Source: an uncultured Prevotellaceae bacterium (GTDB taxonomy: Bacteria > Bacteroidota > Bacteroidia > Bacteroidales > Muribaculaceae). Taken from it: a stretch of 64,000 nucleotides of DNA. Each line of letters begins with the position of its first letter. Within the stretch, counting starts at the first letter, position 1. The stretch is from positions 1 through 64,000 of the forward strand of contig CAMVKS010000003.1 in assembly GCA_947167995.1 (NCBI GenBank), read 5' to 3'. Made by a program: the position numbers and the translations under genes. Shown here in pieces: positions 9,401-18,818 of this stretch. The notes beneath the pieces were generated by a model. That model saw nothing but the letters and a program-made list of their open reading frames with translations, ran no database searches and was not told the origin of the DNA.

Positions 9401-12400
9401 TAGAAAACACCGATTTTGTTACTAACAATGTTGAATATATCAAATTCTGGCTTCTCGACCCATTCCTTGACGAAAACAACCCGAATCTTGAAGGTGGAGA
9501 TTTCTATATCAATTTGGGAGAAATCAGTGAAGATATCCTTAAGGATGGACTCAAGAGTTACGAGAATGGTTTGCCTTATACAGAAACTGATGCTACTCCA
9601 TTATTGGAGACTAACTGGGGTAGAGTATCGACCAAGTCGTCACTCACTTATGCCTTTGAGACAGCTACAGGATCACGAATTAGACAAGACTTGGGACTTA
9701 ATGGTTTGAGTACTGCAGATGAACAGACTTTCCCAAGCTATCAGGAATATGTAAGCCGTTTGCGTAGTGTATTGCCAGCCGAGACTATTGCTCGAATGGA
9801 GACTGACCAATTTTCTCCCATCAATGACCCTGCAGGAGATAACTACCACTTCTATAGGGGTTATGATTATGATGAACAAAGGCTTTCGATTCTTGAGCGT
9901 TACAAGCACTATAATGGCACCGAGGGCAACTCATTATCACAAGAAGATGCTACCGATGGCATGTATCAGAGTGCTCGTAGTGTGCCCGATGTTGAGGATA
10001 TCAATCAGGATAACACCCTGAATGAATATGAGAGATATTTCCAATATCATATTTCGATACGTCCCGAGGACCTGCAAGTGGGCAAGAACTTCATCATTGA
10101 CAAGCAAGAGTCGGTTCAACGCACTCGCAATGGAGAAGACCAGCATGTTACTTGGTATCAATTCTGCATTCCCATCAAGAGCTATGATAAGGTAGTTGGA
10201 TCAATCAATGACTTCTCTTCAATTAGATTTATGCGTATGTTCCTCACAGGCTTCAAGGAGACAACTCACTTGCGTTTTGCCACCTTGGAACTTGTTCGTG
10301 GTGAGTGGCGCAACTATGATTACAATCTGAACTCACGCACCGACGCTCCTGGAAGTGGTACTATCGATGTCAATACAGTCAACATTGAGGAGAATGCAAG
10401 TCGCGAACCAGTGAACTATGTTCTGCCTCCAGGTGTGTCACGAATCATTGACTCAGGCCAATCACAAATCACTCAGCTCAATGAGCAGTCGATGCAGATG
10501 AAGGTTGAAGGATTAGAGGCTGGCGATGCTCGTGGTGTTTATCGCAATACCAACCTTGATTTGCGAATTTATAAACGTCTGCAGATGTTTGTTCACCACG
10601 AAGCATTCATCAATGATGCTACAAACCTTAAAAGTGGAGACATATCATTGTTTGTAAGACTTGGTTCGGATGTAAAGAACAACTATTATGAATATGAGAT
10701 ACCACTTGTGGTGACACCTCCGGGCCATTATAGCACAAATAGCTCGTCCGATCGTCTTGCTGTTTGGCCTAATGAAAACATGCTTGATCTTGACTTGGAT
10801 GTTCTCACGCAGGTGAAGAAAAACCGAAATGCCGGCAAGATGGCAGGAGAACCAGATGTCTCATACACAAAACGCTATCAAGAACAAGACCCGAACAATC
10901 CTCGCAATCATGTCTATGTCATGGGTAATCCATCGCTAAGCAAAGTGAGGGTAATGTTGATTGGTGTGCGTAATAATACAGCCGGTACTACCAAGGACTT
11001 TGTTGTTTGGGTTGATGAAATGAGAGTAACCGACTTTGATAGTGAGGGAGGATGGGCTGCAAAAGCCTCTATGAGCCTTAATCTTAGTGATATAGGTACT
11101 GTAAATGTGGGGTGGCATAAAGAAACGAGCGGATTTGGTTCGGTCGACCAGAGTATGGCTCAACGCCGATTGGACAATTATGATCAGTATAATATAGCGG
11201 TTCAAGCCGATTTGGGACGTTTTGTGCCCGAGAAAGTTAAACTGCATGCGCCAATTTATTACTCTTACAGCAACGAAAAGATTACACCTAAGTATAATCC
11301 ACTGGATGAAGATATTCTGCTCAAAGATGCTCTTGAAGCATGTGCAACCGATGAACAGAAAGACTCTATCAACTCCTATGCTGTGAGCTTGACCACAGTA
11401 AAGAACTTCTCGATTTCAGGAATGAAGTTTGATGTGAAGAGCAAGAATCCAATGCCTTGGGATCCTGCCAACTTTACATTCAATTATTCATTTAACAAGA
11501 CACATAAATCCAATCCTGACTATGTGTATGAGAATACCAATGACTATCGTGGTAGTCTGCAATATGCTTGGACTCCTTATATTAAACCTTTCAAGCCATT
11601 GGAGAAGGCTATTGATGCTAAGAGAAAGAATTTGAAGTTCTTCCGAGATTGGGAATTCAGATGGTTACCAAATTCTCTTGCATTCAGTACAAATATCTCA
11701 AGATATTACTATGAGCAGCAAACTCGTAATGAGACCGATGTAGATGTTGTGCTTCCTGTGTCGGTGAGCAAGAACTTCTTGTGGGATAGACAGTTTGCTT
11801 TGACTTGGAACTTTACGAAGTCACTTAACATGTCGTTCAACAGTCAAACTACTGCCCATATTCTTGAGCCTATTGGCCAGGTTAACAAGCGTCTGTTCCC
11901 CGATGAATATCGCGACTGGCGCGACAGTGTTTGGCGAAGTATTAAGGACTTGGGTACACCTTGGGCCTACAATCAAACGTTTACTGCTTCCTACAAGGCT
12001 CCATTCAGTGCAATACCTATATTGAGCTTTATCACTGCCAATGCCACTTATAATGCTACTTATCGTTGGGATCGTGGAACCGTTATTGCCGATGTGTTCT
12101 CGGGCAACAACATTGCAAATCAGTCGTCTATTACTTTAGACGGAAGGTTCAATCTTGAGACACTCTATGGAAAAGTTCCTTATCTGATGGATGTCAACAA
12201 GAGATTCTCTTCGCAGGGGGCTTCAGGTAATAACAACAAACCCGCACAGAAAAAGCCAAAGAAGTTTGAACGCACATTCCAGTTGAGCAATGACACCACA
12301 ACCACGGTGAAGCATAACATGAATGTCAAGAAAGTAAGGGTGACAGCTACTACAGTTGATGGAAAGAGATATCCAGTCAAGTTTGTAGTCAAAGATAATA

Positions 12401-13914
12401 ATAATATAGAGATAACCAACCGTGACGACAAGAGCATCAAGGTTACTGTGACCGAAGTTCTTGCAAGCGATAAAAAGAATTTTGGCACTGAGTTGGCACA
12501 GTATCTCACCCGCTTGGCTATGAGTGTGAGAAGTGTGAACGTGAAATGGCGACAAACTCAGTCTATGTCGATACCTCAGTTTGTGCCCAACGTTGGAGAT
12601 ATATTTGGTCAAAACAATCATTATGACGTTTTGGCACCAGGACTTGACTTCGCATTTGGTTTTGTGGGTATGGACTATATTGAAAAGGCGAAAAGCCGAG
12701 GATGGCTCTTAGGAGACTCTACACAAACATCGCCAGCAATATTCTCGAAGACACAAGAATTCAATGTTGAGGTTGTTGTTGAGCCAATCAGAGGTCTTAA
12801 AATCACTCTTACTGGTAATAGAACCGATAATCGAACCAATCAAATACAGTTCATGTATGAAGACGTGGGAATTCTCTATTCTGGTTCTTACACCAAGACT
12901 CACATAGCAATTGCCACAGCGTTGAGGGGGATGAGTGCCAACAATGAGTATTACAGTGATGCGTTCAACAAGTTCTTGAACAACTTGCCGGTAGTTGCTC
13001 AAAGGTTGGAAAATCAATATATCGGTTTAAATTATCCCGATAGAGGTTTCTTGCGTGGAACGTCCTATGCCAACAACGCATTCAACCCAGAATATGGCGG
13101 CGTGAACATGTGGGGTAGCGATGTGATGATACCTGCTTTCATGGCTGCATATTCAGGCAAAGACGCACAAAAGGTTGATCTCAACCCATTCCCAGGCATA
13201 AGGAGCATACTGCCTAACTGGCGAGTTACTTATGATGGATTGTCAAGAATACCAGCGGTGAAGAAGGTGCTTAAGAGTTTAACCCTCACTCATGCTTATC
13301 AATGTACTTATTCGGTTGGTAACTTCTCAAGCTATACCGATTGGGTGTCAATAGGAGAGGGGTTGGGCTTCACTGCCGATGCGCTCACGGGCAGTCCAAT
13401 ACCAAATTCACCTTTTAATATCTCATCGATTACCATTACTGAGAAATTCGCTCCACTGATTGGTATAAATGCGACATTTAAGAATGACTTGAGTCTTAAC
13501 GTTGAGTATCGCGATTCCAGAACGTTGGCGTTGAATATATCATCACTTCAGCTGGTTGAGACATTGCAGAAGTCGTTTGTGATTGGTGCAAGCTACAAGA
13601 TTGCAAACTTCAATTCGGTTCTCAAGATTAAGAGCAAGCAACAAGGAGTGAATAACGACTTGACATTAAACTTCAACATGCAGCTGAATAACAACACTGC
13701 GCTGATACGTAAAATTGACGTTAACACCACTCAGGCAACCAGTGGGACACGCACTTTGGGTATAAACTTCTCGGCCAATTATGTTATGAGCAAGCGCATC
13801 ACTGTGGGAGCATTCTTTGACCATCAAGTCAACACACCTCTTGTGTCATCGACATCTTACCCAACCACTAATACAAACTATGGTATCTCGATAAACGTGT
13901 CACTGGCCAAGTAA
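6442..13914 (+). CDS. sprA: Type IX secretion outer-membrane translocon SprA (Sov)
   Basis: Giant outer-membrane beta-barrel that forms the protein-conducting channel of the type IX secretion system. The 2490-residue length, beta-strand-rich repetitive sequence with many Asn and aromatic residues, and position after ruvA all fit SprA. An N-terminal signal peptide (about residues 1-32, ending VHAQ) is followed by a short proline run and then the long extracellular/barrel sequence. The C-terminus alternates polar and hydrophobic residues as in terminal barrel strands. An insert around residues 1918-1935 is rich in Lys, Asn and Pro. Its presence makes export of tail-bearing proteins such as those at 31.6-39.0 kb plausible. 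A perfect Fur-like palindrome lies within the signal-peptide codons (6500-6514). The frame is intact from start to stop. Confidence 0.95.
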   Translation: MFFGKLRNSQTALTSLLISMIMIIMAASDVHAQYSTPTLPPPPPVPDKSAAGSEKPDVKMRYGVHPTVPENYEDLREGEYAADLKNPSNITTEVEYDYETGCYIIHTKVGDRDVVTPFILSPDEYNNMTLRESMMQYYRQKNAETAEEKKKNPFNFLDMQFGLGPLEKIFGPGGVQLKTQGTVQIKMGIKTNKTDNPALSLRAKRKTYFDFDQKIQATISASVGDKMRFNMTYNTDATFEFDNRNLKLAYEGKEDEIIKNIEAGNVSMTTGSSLIRGGTSLFGIKTKLQFGRLTATALVSQQNSESQTVNTHGGAQTTEFYITADKYDQNRHFFLSHFFRDNYDTWTSKLPLVSSGINITRIEVWVTNKRGNFNESRNIMAFMDVGESQHIGNEHWAGLPGQLNPSNNANTLLEEIKNNYPEARFISQASTALSPLSAYGFEGGKDYEKIESARLLSTTEYKLNSSLGYISLNTALASDEVLAVAYQYTYMGKTYQVGEFANDIASTEQSLYVKMLKSTTINTQVPMWDLMMKNIYSLGAYQVQKTNFKLNIKYLNDTTGTEMPYISEGNISGVPLIRVMNLDRLDANGNFNSDGRFDFIDGYTVTTQGGKVIFPVVEPFGSHLRKMIGNDAIADKYVYQELYTMQLTDAQQVQDKNKFVLAGEYQATNKNTINLGATNVPRGSVVVTAGGVVLTENSDYTVDYTMGTVTITNQSIIDAGTNVSVSLENQSTFSMQRKTLLGLDLDYAFNDNFHIGATLMHYGEKNIVEKVAIGNEVVNNTIWGARVTYKSDFMWLTNWLNKIPTVNATAPSSVNFTGEFAQLLPHQSRTGSNAGSSYIDDFESTQTGVDLRSPYSWFLASTPYDNSSSALFPESALSNDVNYGKNRALLSWYYIDRLFTQRNSSFVPGYIKNDLEQLSNPYVREIPYTEVFPGRELNYGESSTIQTLNLSFYPKERGPYNLDAENIDADGNLLNPESRWGGIMRRIENTDFVTNNVEYIKFWLLDPFLDENNPNLEGGDFYINLGEISEDILKDGLKSYENGLPYTETDATPLLETNWGRVSTKSSLTYAFETATGSRIRQDLGLNGLSTADEQTFPSYQEYVSRLRSVLPAETIARMETDQFSPINDPAGDNYHFYRGYDYDEQRLSILERYKHYNGTEGNSLSQEDATDGMYQSARSVPDVEDINQDNTLNEYERYFQYHISIRPEDLQVGKNFIIDKQESVQRTRNGEDQHVTWYQFCIPIKSYDKVVGSINDFSSIRFMRMFLTGFKETTHLRFATLELVRGEWRNYDYNLNSRTDAPGSGTIDVNTVNIEENASREPVNYVLPPGVSRIIDSGQSQITQLNEQSMQMKVEGLEAGDARGVYRNTNLDLRIYKRLQMFVHHEAFINDATNLKSGDISLFVRLGSDVKNNYYEYEIPLVVTPPGHYSTNSSSDRLAVWPNENMLDLDLDVLTQVKKNRNAGKMAGEPDVSYTKRYQEQDPNNPRNHVYVMGNPSLSKVRVMLIGVRNNTAGTTKDFVVWVDEMRVTDFDSEGGWAAKASMSLNLSDIGTVNVGWHKETSGFGSVDQSMAQRRLDNYDQYNIAVQADLGRFVPEKVKLHAPIYYSYSNEKITPKYNPLDEDILLKDALEACATDEQKDSINSYAVSLTTVKNFSISGMKFDVKSKNPMPWDPANFTFNYSFNKTHKSNPDYVYENTNDYRGSLQYAWTPYIKPFKPLEKAIDAKRKNLKFFRDWEFRWLPNSLAFSTNISRYYYEQQTRNETDVDVVLPVSVSKNFLWDRQFALTWNFTKSLNMSFNSQTTAHILEPIGQVNKRLFPDEYRDWRDSVWRSIKDLGTPWAYNQTFTASYKAPFSAIPILSFITANATYNATYRWDRGTVIADVFSGNNIANQSSITLDGRFNLETLYGKVPYLMDVNKRFSSQGASGNNNKPAQKKPKKFERTFQLSNDTTTTVKHNMNVKKVRVTATTVDGKRYPVKFVVKDNNNIEITNRDDKSIKVTVTEVLASDKKNFGTELAQYLTRLAMSVRSVNVKWRQTQSMSIPQFVPNVGDIFGQNNHYDVLAPGLDFAFGFVGMDYIEKAKSRGWLLGDSTQTSPAIFSKTQEFNVEVVVEPIRGLKITLTGNRTDNRTNQIQFMYEDVGILYSGSYTKTHIAIATALRGMSANNEYYSDAFNKFLNNLPVVAQRLENQYIGLNYPDRGFLRGTSYANNAFNPEYGGVNMWGSDVMIPAFMAAYSGKDAQKVDLNPFPGIRSILPNWRVTYDGLSRIPAVKKVLKSLTLTHAYQCTYSVGNFSSYTDWVSIGEGLGFTADALTGSPIPNSPFNISSITITEKFAPLIGINATFKNDLSLNVEYRDSRTLALNISSLQLVETLQKSFVIGASYKIANFNSVLKIKSKQQGVNNDLTLNFNMQLNNNTALIRKIDVNTTQATSGTRTLGINFSANYVMSKRITVGAFFDHQVNTPLVSSTSYPTTNTNYGISINVSLAK
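6500..6514. promoter_or_regulatory. Perfect 7-1-7 Fur-box-like palindrome inside sprA
   Basis: TGATAATGATTATCA matches the 7-1-7 Fur consensus described in other bacteria at every specified position, and the palindrome extends two further bases on each side (6498-6516). It begins 58 bp after the first base of the sprA start codon, in codons for Met and Ile of the signal peptide. Whether Fur of this lineage uses this consensus is unknown, so function is a guess. Confidence 0.35.
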
Positions 13915-13950
13915 CACAATAACTTAGGTAATCGCAAAGATACAATAAAA

Positions 13951-13992
13951 ACGCCACAGGAGAATGATATCTCTTGTGGCGTGTATTTTTTG
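13951..13992. terminator. Bidirectional terminator between sprA and lpxA
   Basis: A 13-bp stem (arms 13951-13963 and 13970-13982, one G-U pair) is followed by a T-run on the plus strand and preceded by AAAAA, giving TTTTT on the minus strand. It sits between the convergent ends of sprA and lpxA and probably serves both. Confidence 0.85.
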
Positions 13993-14011
13993 TGTCAAAC
14001 GAAAAAAGTCG

Positions 14012-14794
14012 TTAGATTCCCAGTCTCACAATTCCACGTTTAGAGGCTTTGACAAAGTTGACGATGTCATCACGTTCATTAGATTGTGGTAAGTCCTCCA
14101 GAATCTTTGCAATAGCATCACTATTGTTAAGGTGAGAAAGATAGAGAATTCGATAAACTTGTTGAATTTTATTTATCTGTTCCTCACTGAAACCACGTCG
14201 ATGAAGCCCAATGGAATTCACACCTTCGTAGGAAATAGGATAACGACCTGCCATGACAAATGGAGGTAGATCTTTGTTGACGAGAGCCCCACCTTGTATC
14301 ATTACATGTTTTCCTATCTGTGTGAATTGGTGAACGAGTGCACCCCCACCGATAACAGCCCAGTCACCAACAACTACTTCACCGGCAAGCTGAACCTGGT
14401 TTGACATTATCACGTTATTGCCCAAAACACAGTCGTGCGCAACATGGCAATAAGCCATGATGAGACAGTTGTCACCTATTACAGTCTTGCCTTTAGATGC
14501 AGTGCCGCGATGAACGGTGACAAATTCACGAATGCTGGTGTTGTCGCCTATTATAGCCAAACTGTCTTCGCCTTTAAACTTCAAGTCCTGTGGAATGTCG
14601 CTCACAACAGCTCCAGAATGGATGTGGCATTTATTTCCAATTCTTGCTCCAGAATGGATTGTTGCATTGCAGTCGATTATCGTACCATCGCCAATAACCA
14701 CATTTTCATCAATAGTCACAAAAGGACCAATAGTAACATCTTTGCCTATTAAAGCATTCTCGCTAACGCAAGCAAGTGGTGAAATATTACTCAT
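14012..14794 (-). CDS. lpxA: UDP-N-acetylglucosamine acyltransferase LpxA
   Basis: First enzyme of lipid A synthesis; it transfers a 3-hydroxyacyl chain from ACP to the 3-OH of UDP-GlcNAc in the cytoplasm. The 260-residue protein starts with left-handed beta-helix hexapeptide repeats (IGKDVTIGPF, IGDGTI and so on), contains HRGT at 95-98 and the catalytic His120 in VAHDC, and ends in the helical C-terminal domain that binds the ACP substrate. It is the last gene of the lpxD-lpxC/fabZ-lpxA run, 14 bp after lpxC/fabZ, and is followed by a strong terminator. Confidence 0.96.
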   Translation of the reverse strand: MSNISPLACVSENALIGKDVTIGPFVTIDENVVIGDGTIIDCNATIHSGARIGNKCHIHSGAVVSDIPQDLKFKGEDSLAIIGDNTSIREFVTVHRGTASKGKTVIGDNCLIMAYCHVAHDCVLGNNVIMSNQVQLAGEVVVGDWAVIGGGALVHQFTQIGKHVMIQGGALVNKDLPPFVMAGRYPISYEGVNSIGLHRRGFSEEQINKIQQVYRILYLSHLNNSDAIAKILEDLPQSNERDDIVNFVKASKRGIVRLGI

Positions 14795-14808
14795 TATATA
14801 ATAATATA

Positions 14809-16200
14809 TTATTTATTCTTAATAATTTGTGCCATAAATTCAGCTTCACTAACAATCTTCTCCCCAACAAAAGCATAGCCTTTCATGATTGCACATCCGC
14901 GACGCAGTGGTGACATGAACGAAATGTGGAATATGAGTGTGTCGCCAGGAACAACCTTTTGGCGAAATTTCACATTGTCAATCTTCATGAAATAGGTGGA
15001 GTAGCGCTCTGGTTCGTCAACGCCGCTAAGAACAAGCAACCCACCAACTTGTGCCATAGCTTCAATCTGCAGTACTCCAGGCATTACAGGCTCTTCGGGG
15101 AAATGCCCTTGGAAGAACGGCTCATTACTGGTAACATTTTTTATTCCCACAATGTAGTTTTGAGAAATCTCAATCACTTTGTCAACAAGTTGCATAGGGT
15201 AGCGGTGTGGTAATAGCTCTCTTATGCGATTGATGTCCATCACTGGAGGGATATTGGGGTCATAAACTGGAGCTTGGACATTTTGATATCTTAGTTCTTT
15301 TCTAATCTTGTTGGCAAGATTGGTGTTGATTGTATGACCTGGTCGAGTAGCAATAATGCGGCCTTTAAGCGGACGTCCAATAAGAGCCAAGTCACCTATC
15401 ACATCCAGCAATTTGTGACGAGCTGGTTCATTGGGATGGGTTAGTGGTACATGGTTAAGATAACCAAGTTTGTCGACCTCGGTATGTGCAACACCTGTCA
15501 GATCGGCAATTTTGTCAAGCTCTTCTTGAGTCATCTCTTTGTCGTAGATGACAATAGCATTGTCGAGATCGCCACCTTTAATGAGATTATTCTGCACGAG
15601 AGGCATGATTTCCCTTACGAAAACAAATGTCCTACTACTTGCAATCTCATCCATGAAAAGCGACATAGAAGAAAGCGATGCAAATTGATTGTTCAGCACC
15701 GGAGAATCAAATTCAATCAATGTGTCAATTGAGAACACGTCATCGGGAAGGACAATCAGTGAAGAACCGGAATTCTCGTCAACAACTTTAATGCGTTGTT
15801 TTACCACATAGAATTCTTTGTCGGCGTCCTGCTGCTGAAGCCCCACTTCTTTAATCTTCTTGCAATAAACGATTGCACTTCCGTCAAGAATGGGCAATTC
15901 GGGTCCGTTAATCTCGATGATGCAGTTATCGATGCCTGCAGCATACAGTGCAGCAAGAGCATGCTCAACCGTCCCTACTTTAATCTCTTTGTTGGATCTG
16001 TTGCCAAGAACTGTCCCTCTGTTAGTCGCAACAACATTCTCGGCTAAGGCCTCAATAACTGGACAATCATCAAGGTCAATTCTTTTAAAAATATAACCAG
16101 TGTTTTCTGGAGCTGGTTTAAATGTGGCTTCTACGTTCAATCCACTGTGGAGACCTTTGCCGTTAACCTTAAACTCGGCTTTAAGAGTTTGTTGTTTCAT
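14809..16200 (-). CDS. lpxC: Bifunctional LpxC deacetylase / FabZ dehydratase
   Basis: Two enzymes are fused. The N-terminal LpxC part (about 1-305) removes the acetyl group from UDP-3-O-acyl-GlcNAc, the committed step of lipid A synthesis. It carries the zinc-site motifs VEHALA (Glu79, His80) and HKLLD (His262, Asp266) and a later His289 in RPGH. The C-terminal FabZ part (about 320-463) is a hot-dog fold 3-hydroxyacyl-ACP dehydratase with LLPHRYP and the catalytic GHFP (His366) and QIEAMAQ (Glu380). This fusion is typical of Bacteroidetes and links lipid A and fatty acid synthesis at the shared hydroxyacyl-ACP pool. The total of 463 residues is normal for the fusion. It follows lpxD by 11 bp in one operon. 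Confidence 0.96.
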   Translation of the reverse strand: MKQQTLKAEFKVNGKGLHSGLNVEATFKPAPENTGYIFKRIDLDDCPVIEALAENVVATNRGTVLGNRSNKEIKVGTVEHALAALYAAGIDNCIIEINGPELPILDGSAIVYCKKIKEVGLQQQDADKEFYVVKQRIKVVDENSGSSLIVLPDDVFSIDTLIEFDSPVLNNQFASLSSMSLFMDEIASSRTFVFVREIMPLVQNNLIKGGDLDNAIVIYDKEMTQEELDKIADLTGVAHTEVDKLGYLNHVPLTHPNEPARHKLLDVIGDLALIGRPLKGRIIATRPGHTINTNLANKIRKELRYQNVQAPVYDPNIPPVMDINRIRELLPHRYPMQLVDKVIEISQNYIVGIKNVTSNEPFFQGHFPEEPVMPGVLQIEAMAQVGGLLVLSGVDEPERYSTYFMKIDNVKFRQKVVPGDTLIFHISFMSPLRRGCAIMKGYAFVGEKIVSEAEFMAQIIKNK

Positions 16201-16211
16201 TATAAATATTA

Positions 16212-17258
16212 TTATTCTTTTTCGTTCTTAATTTCATTTACCAATTTCTTCAATTGCTTGATGTCATTGCTCATTTCAGGTAATCGCTTGAGAAGAACAA
16301 TTTGTCGTGCAAAATCACGTGCATCCATTACTGGATAACCAATTAAACGTTGGTTGTCACCAATACTTTTGTGTGTCCCTGATTGGGCGCCAATTCCGTT
16401 GTTGTCGCCCACAGTGATATGGCCAGCAAAACCAACTTGGCCACCAATCATGTTGTGCTTACCAATCTTTGTGGAGCCAGCAACACCCACTTGAGCGGCC
16501 ATGACAGTGCATTCACCAATCTCAACATTGTGAGCAATCTGGATAAGGTTGTCAAGCTTAGCACCTTTTTTCACTATTGTGGCACCCATTGTGGCACGGT
16601 CTATGGTGGTGTTGGCGCCAATTTCCACATCATCTTCGATTATCACAATGCCAATTTGAGAAATTTTCTCATAAGTGCCATCCTTTTTAGGAGCAAACCC
16701 GAAACCGTCGGCCCCAATCACGGCGCCGCTATGAACGATACAGTTATTCCCAATTTTACATCCATGATAAACCTTCACACCTGGATATAAAATCACATTG
16801 TCACCAATTGTCACATTGTCACCAATATAAACTTGTGGATAAATCTGCACATTGTCGCCAATGGTAACATTGTTGCTGATATAAGAAAATGCACCAACAT
16901 AGGTGTCGCTTGGAATTGTGACATCATCGGCAATAAAAGCAGGTTGCTCAATGCCATGCTTGACATGCCTTTGGCCGTTGACAATATTCAGCAGATGAGC
17001 CAAAGTTTCATAGGGATCATCAACTCTGATAAGTGTGGTGGTAATTGTATGCTCGGGTGTAAAATCTTTTCTTACCAGTACGGCAGTTGCCTTAGTCGTA
17101 TAGATGTAGTGTGTGTATTTAGGATTTGCCAAGAATGTGAGACATCCTTCGGTAGCTTCTTCAATTTTTGAATAATTATCAATGACAGCGTTGGGATTGC
17201 CCTCTACTTGCCCATTAATTAAAGAAGCCAATTCTTGCGTAGTTATTCTAATGTTCAT
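16212..17258 (-). CDS. lpxD: UDP-3-O-acylglucosamine N-acyltransferase LpxD
   Basis: Third lipid A enzyme; it adds the N-linked hydroxyacyl chain to UDP-3-O-acyl-glucosamine. Residues 1-100 form the uridine-binding domain. After that comes a long left-handed beta-helix of hexapeptide repeats ([14 protein letters not shown] units) containing the catalytic IAHNVEIG histidine, and then a short C-terminal helix rich in Lys and Glu. The length of 348 is usual. It is the first gene of the lpx operon. The 154-bp upstream gap contains a weak -7-like CAACTTTG but no other gene. Confidence 0.96.
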   Translation of the reverse strand: MNIRITTQELASLINGQVEGNPNAVIDNYSKIEEATEGCLTFLANPKYTHYIYTTKATAVLVRKDFTPEHTITTTLIRVDDPYETLAHLLNIVNGQRHVKHGIEQPAFIADDVTIPSDTYVGAFSYISNNVTIGDNVQIYPQVYIGDNVTIGDNVILYPGVKVYHGCKIGNNCIVHSGAVIGADGFGFAPKKDGTYEKISQIGIVIIEDDVEIGANTTIDRATMGATIVKKGAKLDNLIQIAHNVEIGECTVMAAQVGVAGSTKIGKHNMIGGQVGFAGHITVGDNNGIGAQSGTHKSIGDNQRLIGYPVMDARDFARQIVLLKRLPEMSNDIKQLKKLVNEIKNEKE

Positions 17259-17412
17259 TGCCCGTATAAAAAACTGTTTTTAAAAGAACTTGCAAAGTTG
17301 CGAAAAATCAGTGATATAGCAAAGAAATATAGGGTGAAAAATACTTAAATAGGCGATGTGTAAAGTCTTTGTGGCGTTTTAGAACACACAGGCTCGTCAT
17401 CATAGTTAAGGA

Positions 17413-18489
17413 TTAAGATTGCTCATTTAAGATTTTAATTTGATTTCTGACCGATTCCTCGTGAATAATAGTCATTAATTTTTTGATAAAATCGGCGCTC
17501 AAGCCCATCTTGCCTGCTTGAGTGGTCATTTTTTGTAGGATTGTGTCATATCTGTCGGTTTGAACAACTTGCAACTTCTTGTCTTTCTTCAGTTTGCCAA
17601 TTTCATTGCATATCGACATGCGCCGATTCATCAGTTCCAGTAATTCATCATCACATTGATCAATTTGCTCACGCAGGATGTTGATGTCGGTATAATCATC
17701 GTTCAAGCTTCTGATTATTAGCGAGTTTATGATGCTATTCAGTTCGCATGGTGTTACTTGTTGTTCTTTGTCGCTTAAAGCAGAACCAGGGTCACAATGC
17801 GATTCAATAAAAAGTCCATTAAAGCCCATGTCTAAAGCATATTGCGATAGGGTAGGGATGTATTGTTTCTTGCCACCCATGTGCGATGGGTCGCATAATA
17901 GAGGCAAATTGGGGAATCGCCGGTGCAGTTCGATGGGAATGTGCCATTGAGGACTGTTACGATATATTTTATTGCCATAAGTGCCAAATCCACGATGAAT
18001 GGCACCAATTCTTTTTACACCAGAATTGTATACCCTGAGAATGGCACCGGTCCATAAGTCAATATCGGGATTTACAGGGTTTTTGACAAGCACTGTGATG
18101 TCGTTGTGTTTTGTCAACTCATCAGAAATTTCTTGAACTGCAAAAGGGTTGGTGACTGTTCTTGCCCCAATCCATATTATATCGAGACCTGCATCAATGG
18201 CTGCGGCTACATGGTCAGGAGTAGCAACTTCGGTTGCAACCATCATCCCAGTCTCACGTTTCACTTCATCAAGCCACTTAAGGCCTTTGTATCCAACACC
18301 TTCAAAATTGCCTGGCATAGTGCGGGGTTTCCATAGTCCAGCTCTGAAAATAGTAACTCCTGAATCTTTTAACAGATGAGCCGTTGCAAGTGTTTGCTCA
18401 CGAGTCTCGGCACTGCAAGGTCCTGCAATGATTATTGGCTCGGAAATGTTGTGAAATGGAACTATATCAAGAAAGGGATTGATTTTCAT
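17413..18489 (-). CDS. DAHP synthase fused to C-terminal chorismate mutase
   Basis: Combines the first step of aromatic amino acid synthesis (phosphoenolpyruvate plus erythrose-4-phosphate to DAHP) with chorismate mutase (chorismate to prephenate). The synthase part (about 1-265) shows GPCSAE near residue 23 and KPRTMPGNFEG. The C-terminal 90 residues are an all-helical AroQ-type mutase (LREQIDQCDDELLELMNRR and downstream helices), which in such fusions also acts as the feedback sensor. The frame extends upstream to an ATG at 18543, but a TACTTTTG promoter box (18513-18520) lies inside that extension, so the ATG at 18489 (358 residues, MKINPFLD) is preferred. No other aromatic-pathway gene is adjacent. 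Confidence 0.93.
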   Translation of the reverse strand: MKINPFLDIVPFHNISEPIIIAGPCSAETREQTLATAHLLKDSGVTIFRAGLWKPRTMPGNFEGVGYKGLKWLDEVKRETGMMVATEVATPDHVAAAIDAGLDIIWIGARTVTNPFAVQEISDELTKHNDITVLVKNPVNPDIDLWTGAILRVYNSGVKRIGAIHRGFGTYGNKIYRNSPQWHIPIELHRRFPNLPLLCDPSHMGGKKQYIPTLSQYALDMGFNGLFIESHCDPGSALSDKEQQVTPCELNSIINSLIIRSLNDDYTDINILREQIDQCDDELLELMNRRMSICNEIGKLKKDKKLQVVQTDRYDTILQKMTTQAGKMGLSADFIKKLMTIIHEESVRNQIKILNEQS

Positions 18490-18512
18490 TTTAGCTGTTT
18501 TTATATTTCTTG

Positions 18513-18543
18513 CAAAAGTATCATTTTTTTCAAGATTATTCAA
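18513..18543 (-). promoter_or_regulatory. Promoter of the DAHP synthase/chorismate mutase gene
   Basis: On the minus strand TTG (18541-18543), a 20-bp spacer and TACTTTTG (18513-18520) fit the Bacteroidetes promoter. The -7 box ends about 24 bp before the preferred ATG at 18489, which argues against the upstream ATG at 18543. Confidence 0.75.
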
Positions 18544-18746
18544 GATTATCGTTCAAATTTAACTGATAGAGGCATCTCAAAGAGGCTTTTTCTTAATTTA
18601 CTTGGTGTTTTAGTTATTTTTAATAGAAGAAGAGGGCTTGTTAATAATAGATATTTTTATTTAACATAATACTGATTATAGAACATAATGGCATTCAAAA
18701 TATACATTAACCACTTCTAATGAGAACAACAATTCAAGAAGTGCTA

Positions 18747-18772
18747 ACAATTATTTAATAAGAAATAATTGT
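18747..18772. promoter_or_regulatory. Perfect inverted repeat upstream of the PAP2 promoter
   Basis: Arms ACAATTATTT (18747-18756) and AAATAATTGT (18763-18772) around a 6-nt spacer end 11 bp before the -33 element of the PAP2 gene. The position suits an operator or activator site, but no regulator can be named. The rest of the gap 18490-18818 is AT-rich and holds only the two divergent promoters. Confidence 0.4.
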
Positions 18773-18783
18773 CAAGAAATAAT

Positions 18784-18814
18784 TTTGTCAAACACAATCA
18801 TAATATTAATTTTG
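18784..18814 (+). promoter_or_regulatory. Promoter abutting the PAP2 start codon
   Basis: TTTG (18784-18787), a 19-bp spacer and TAATTTTG (18807-18814) are an exact Bacteroidetes promoter. The -7 box ends only 4 bp before the first ATG at 18819. The transcript is therefore either leaderless or translated from ATG 18825 or 18831. Confidence 0.8.
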
Positions 18815-18818
18815 TAGA

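Noticed and set aside
12180..12621. Minus-strand frames of more than 100 codons inside sprA
   Set aside because: They are shadows of the intact sprA frame with Ser/Val/Leu-rich translations and no supporting signals.
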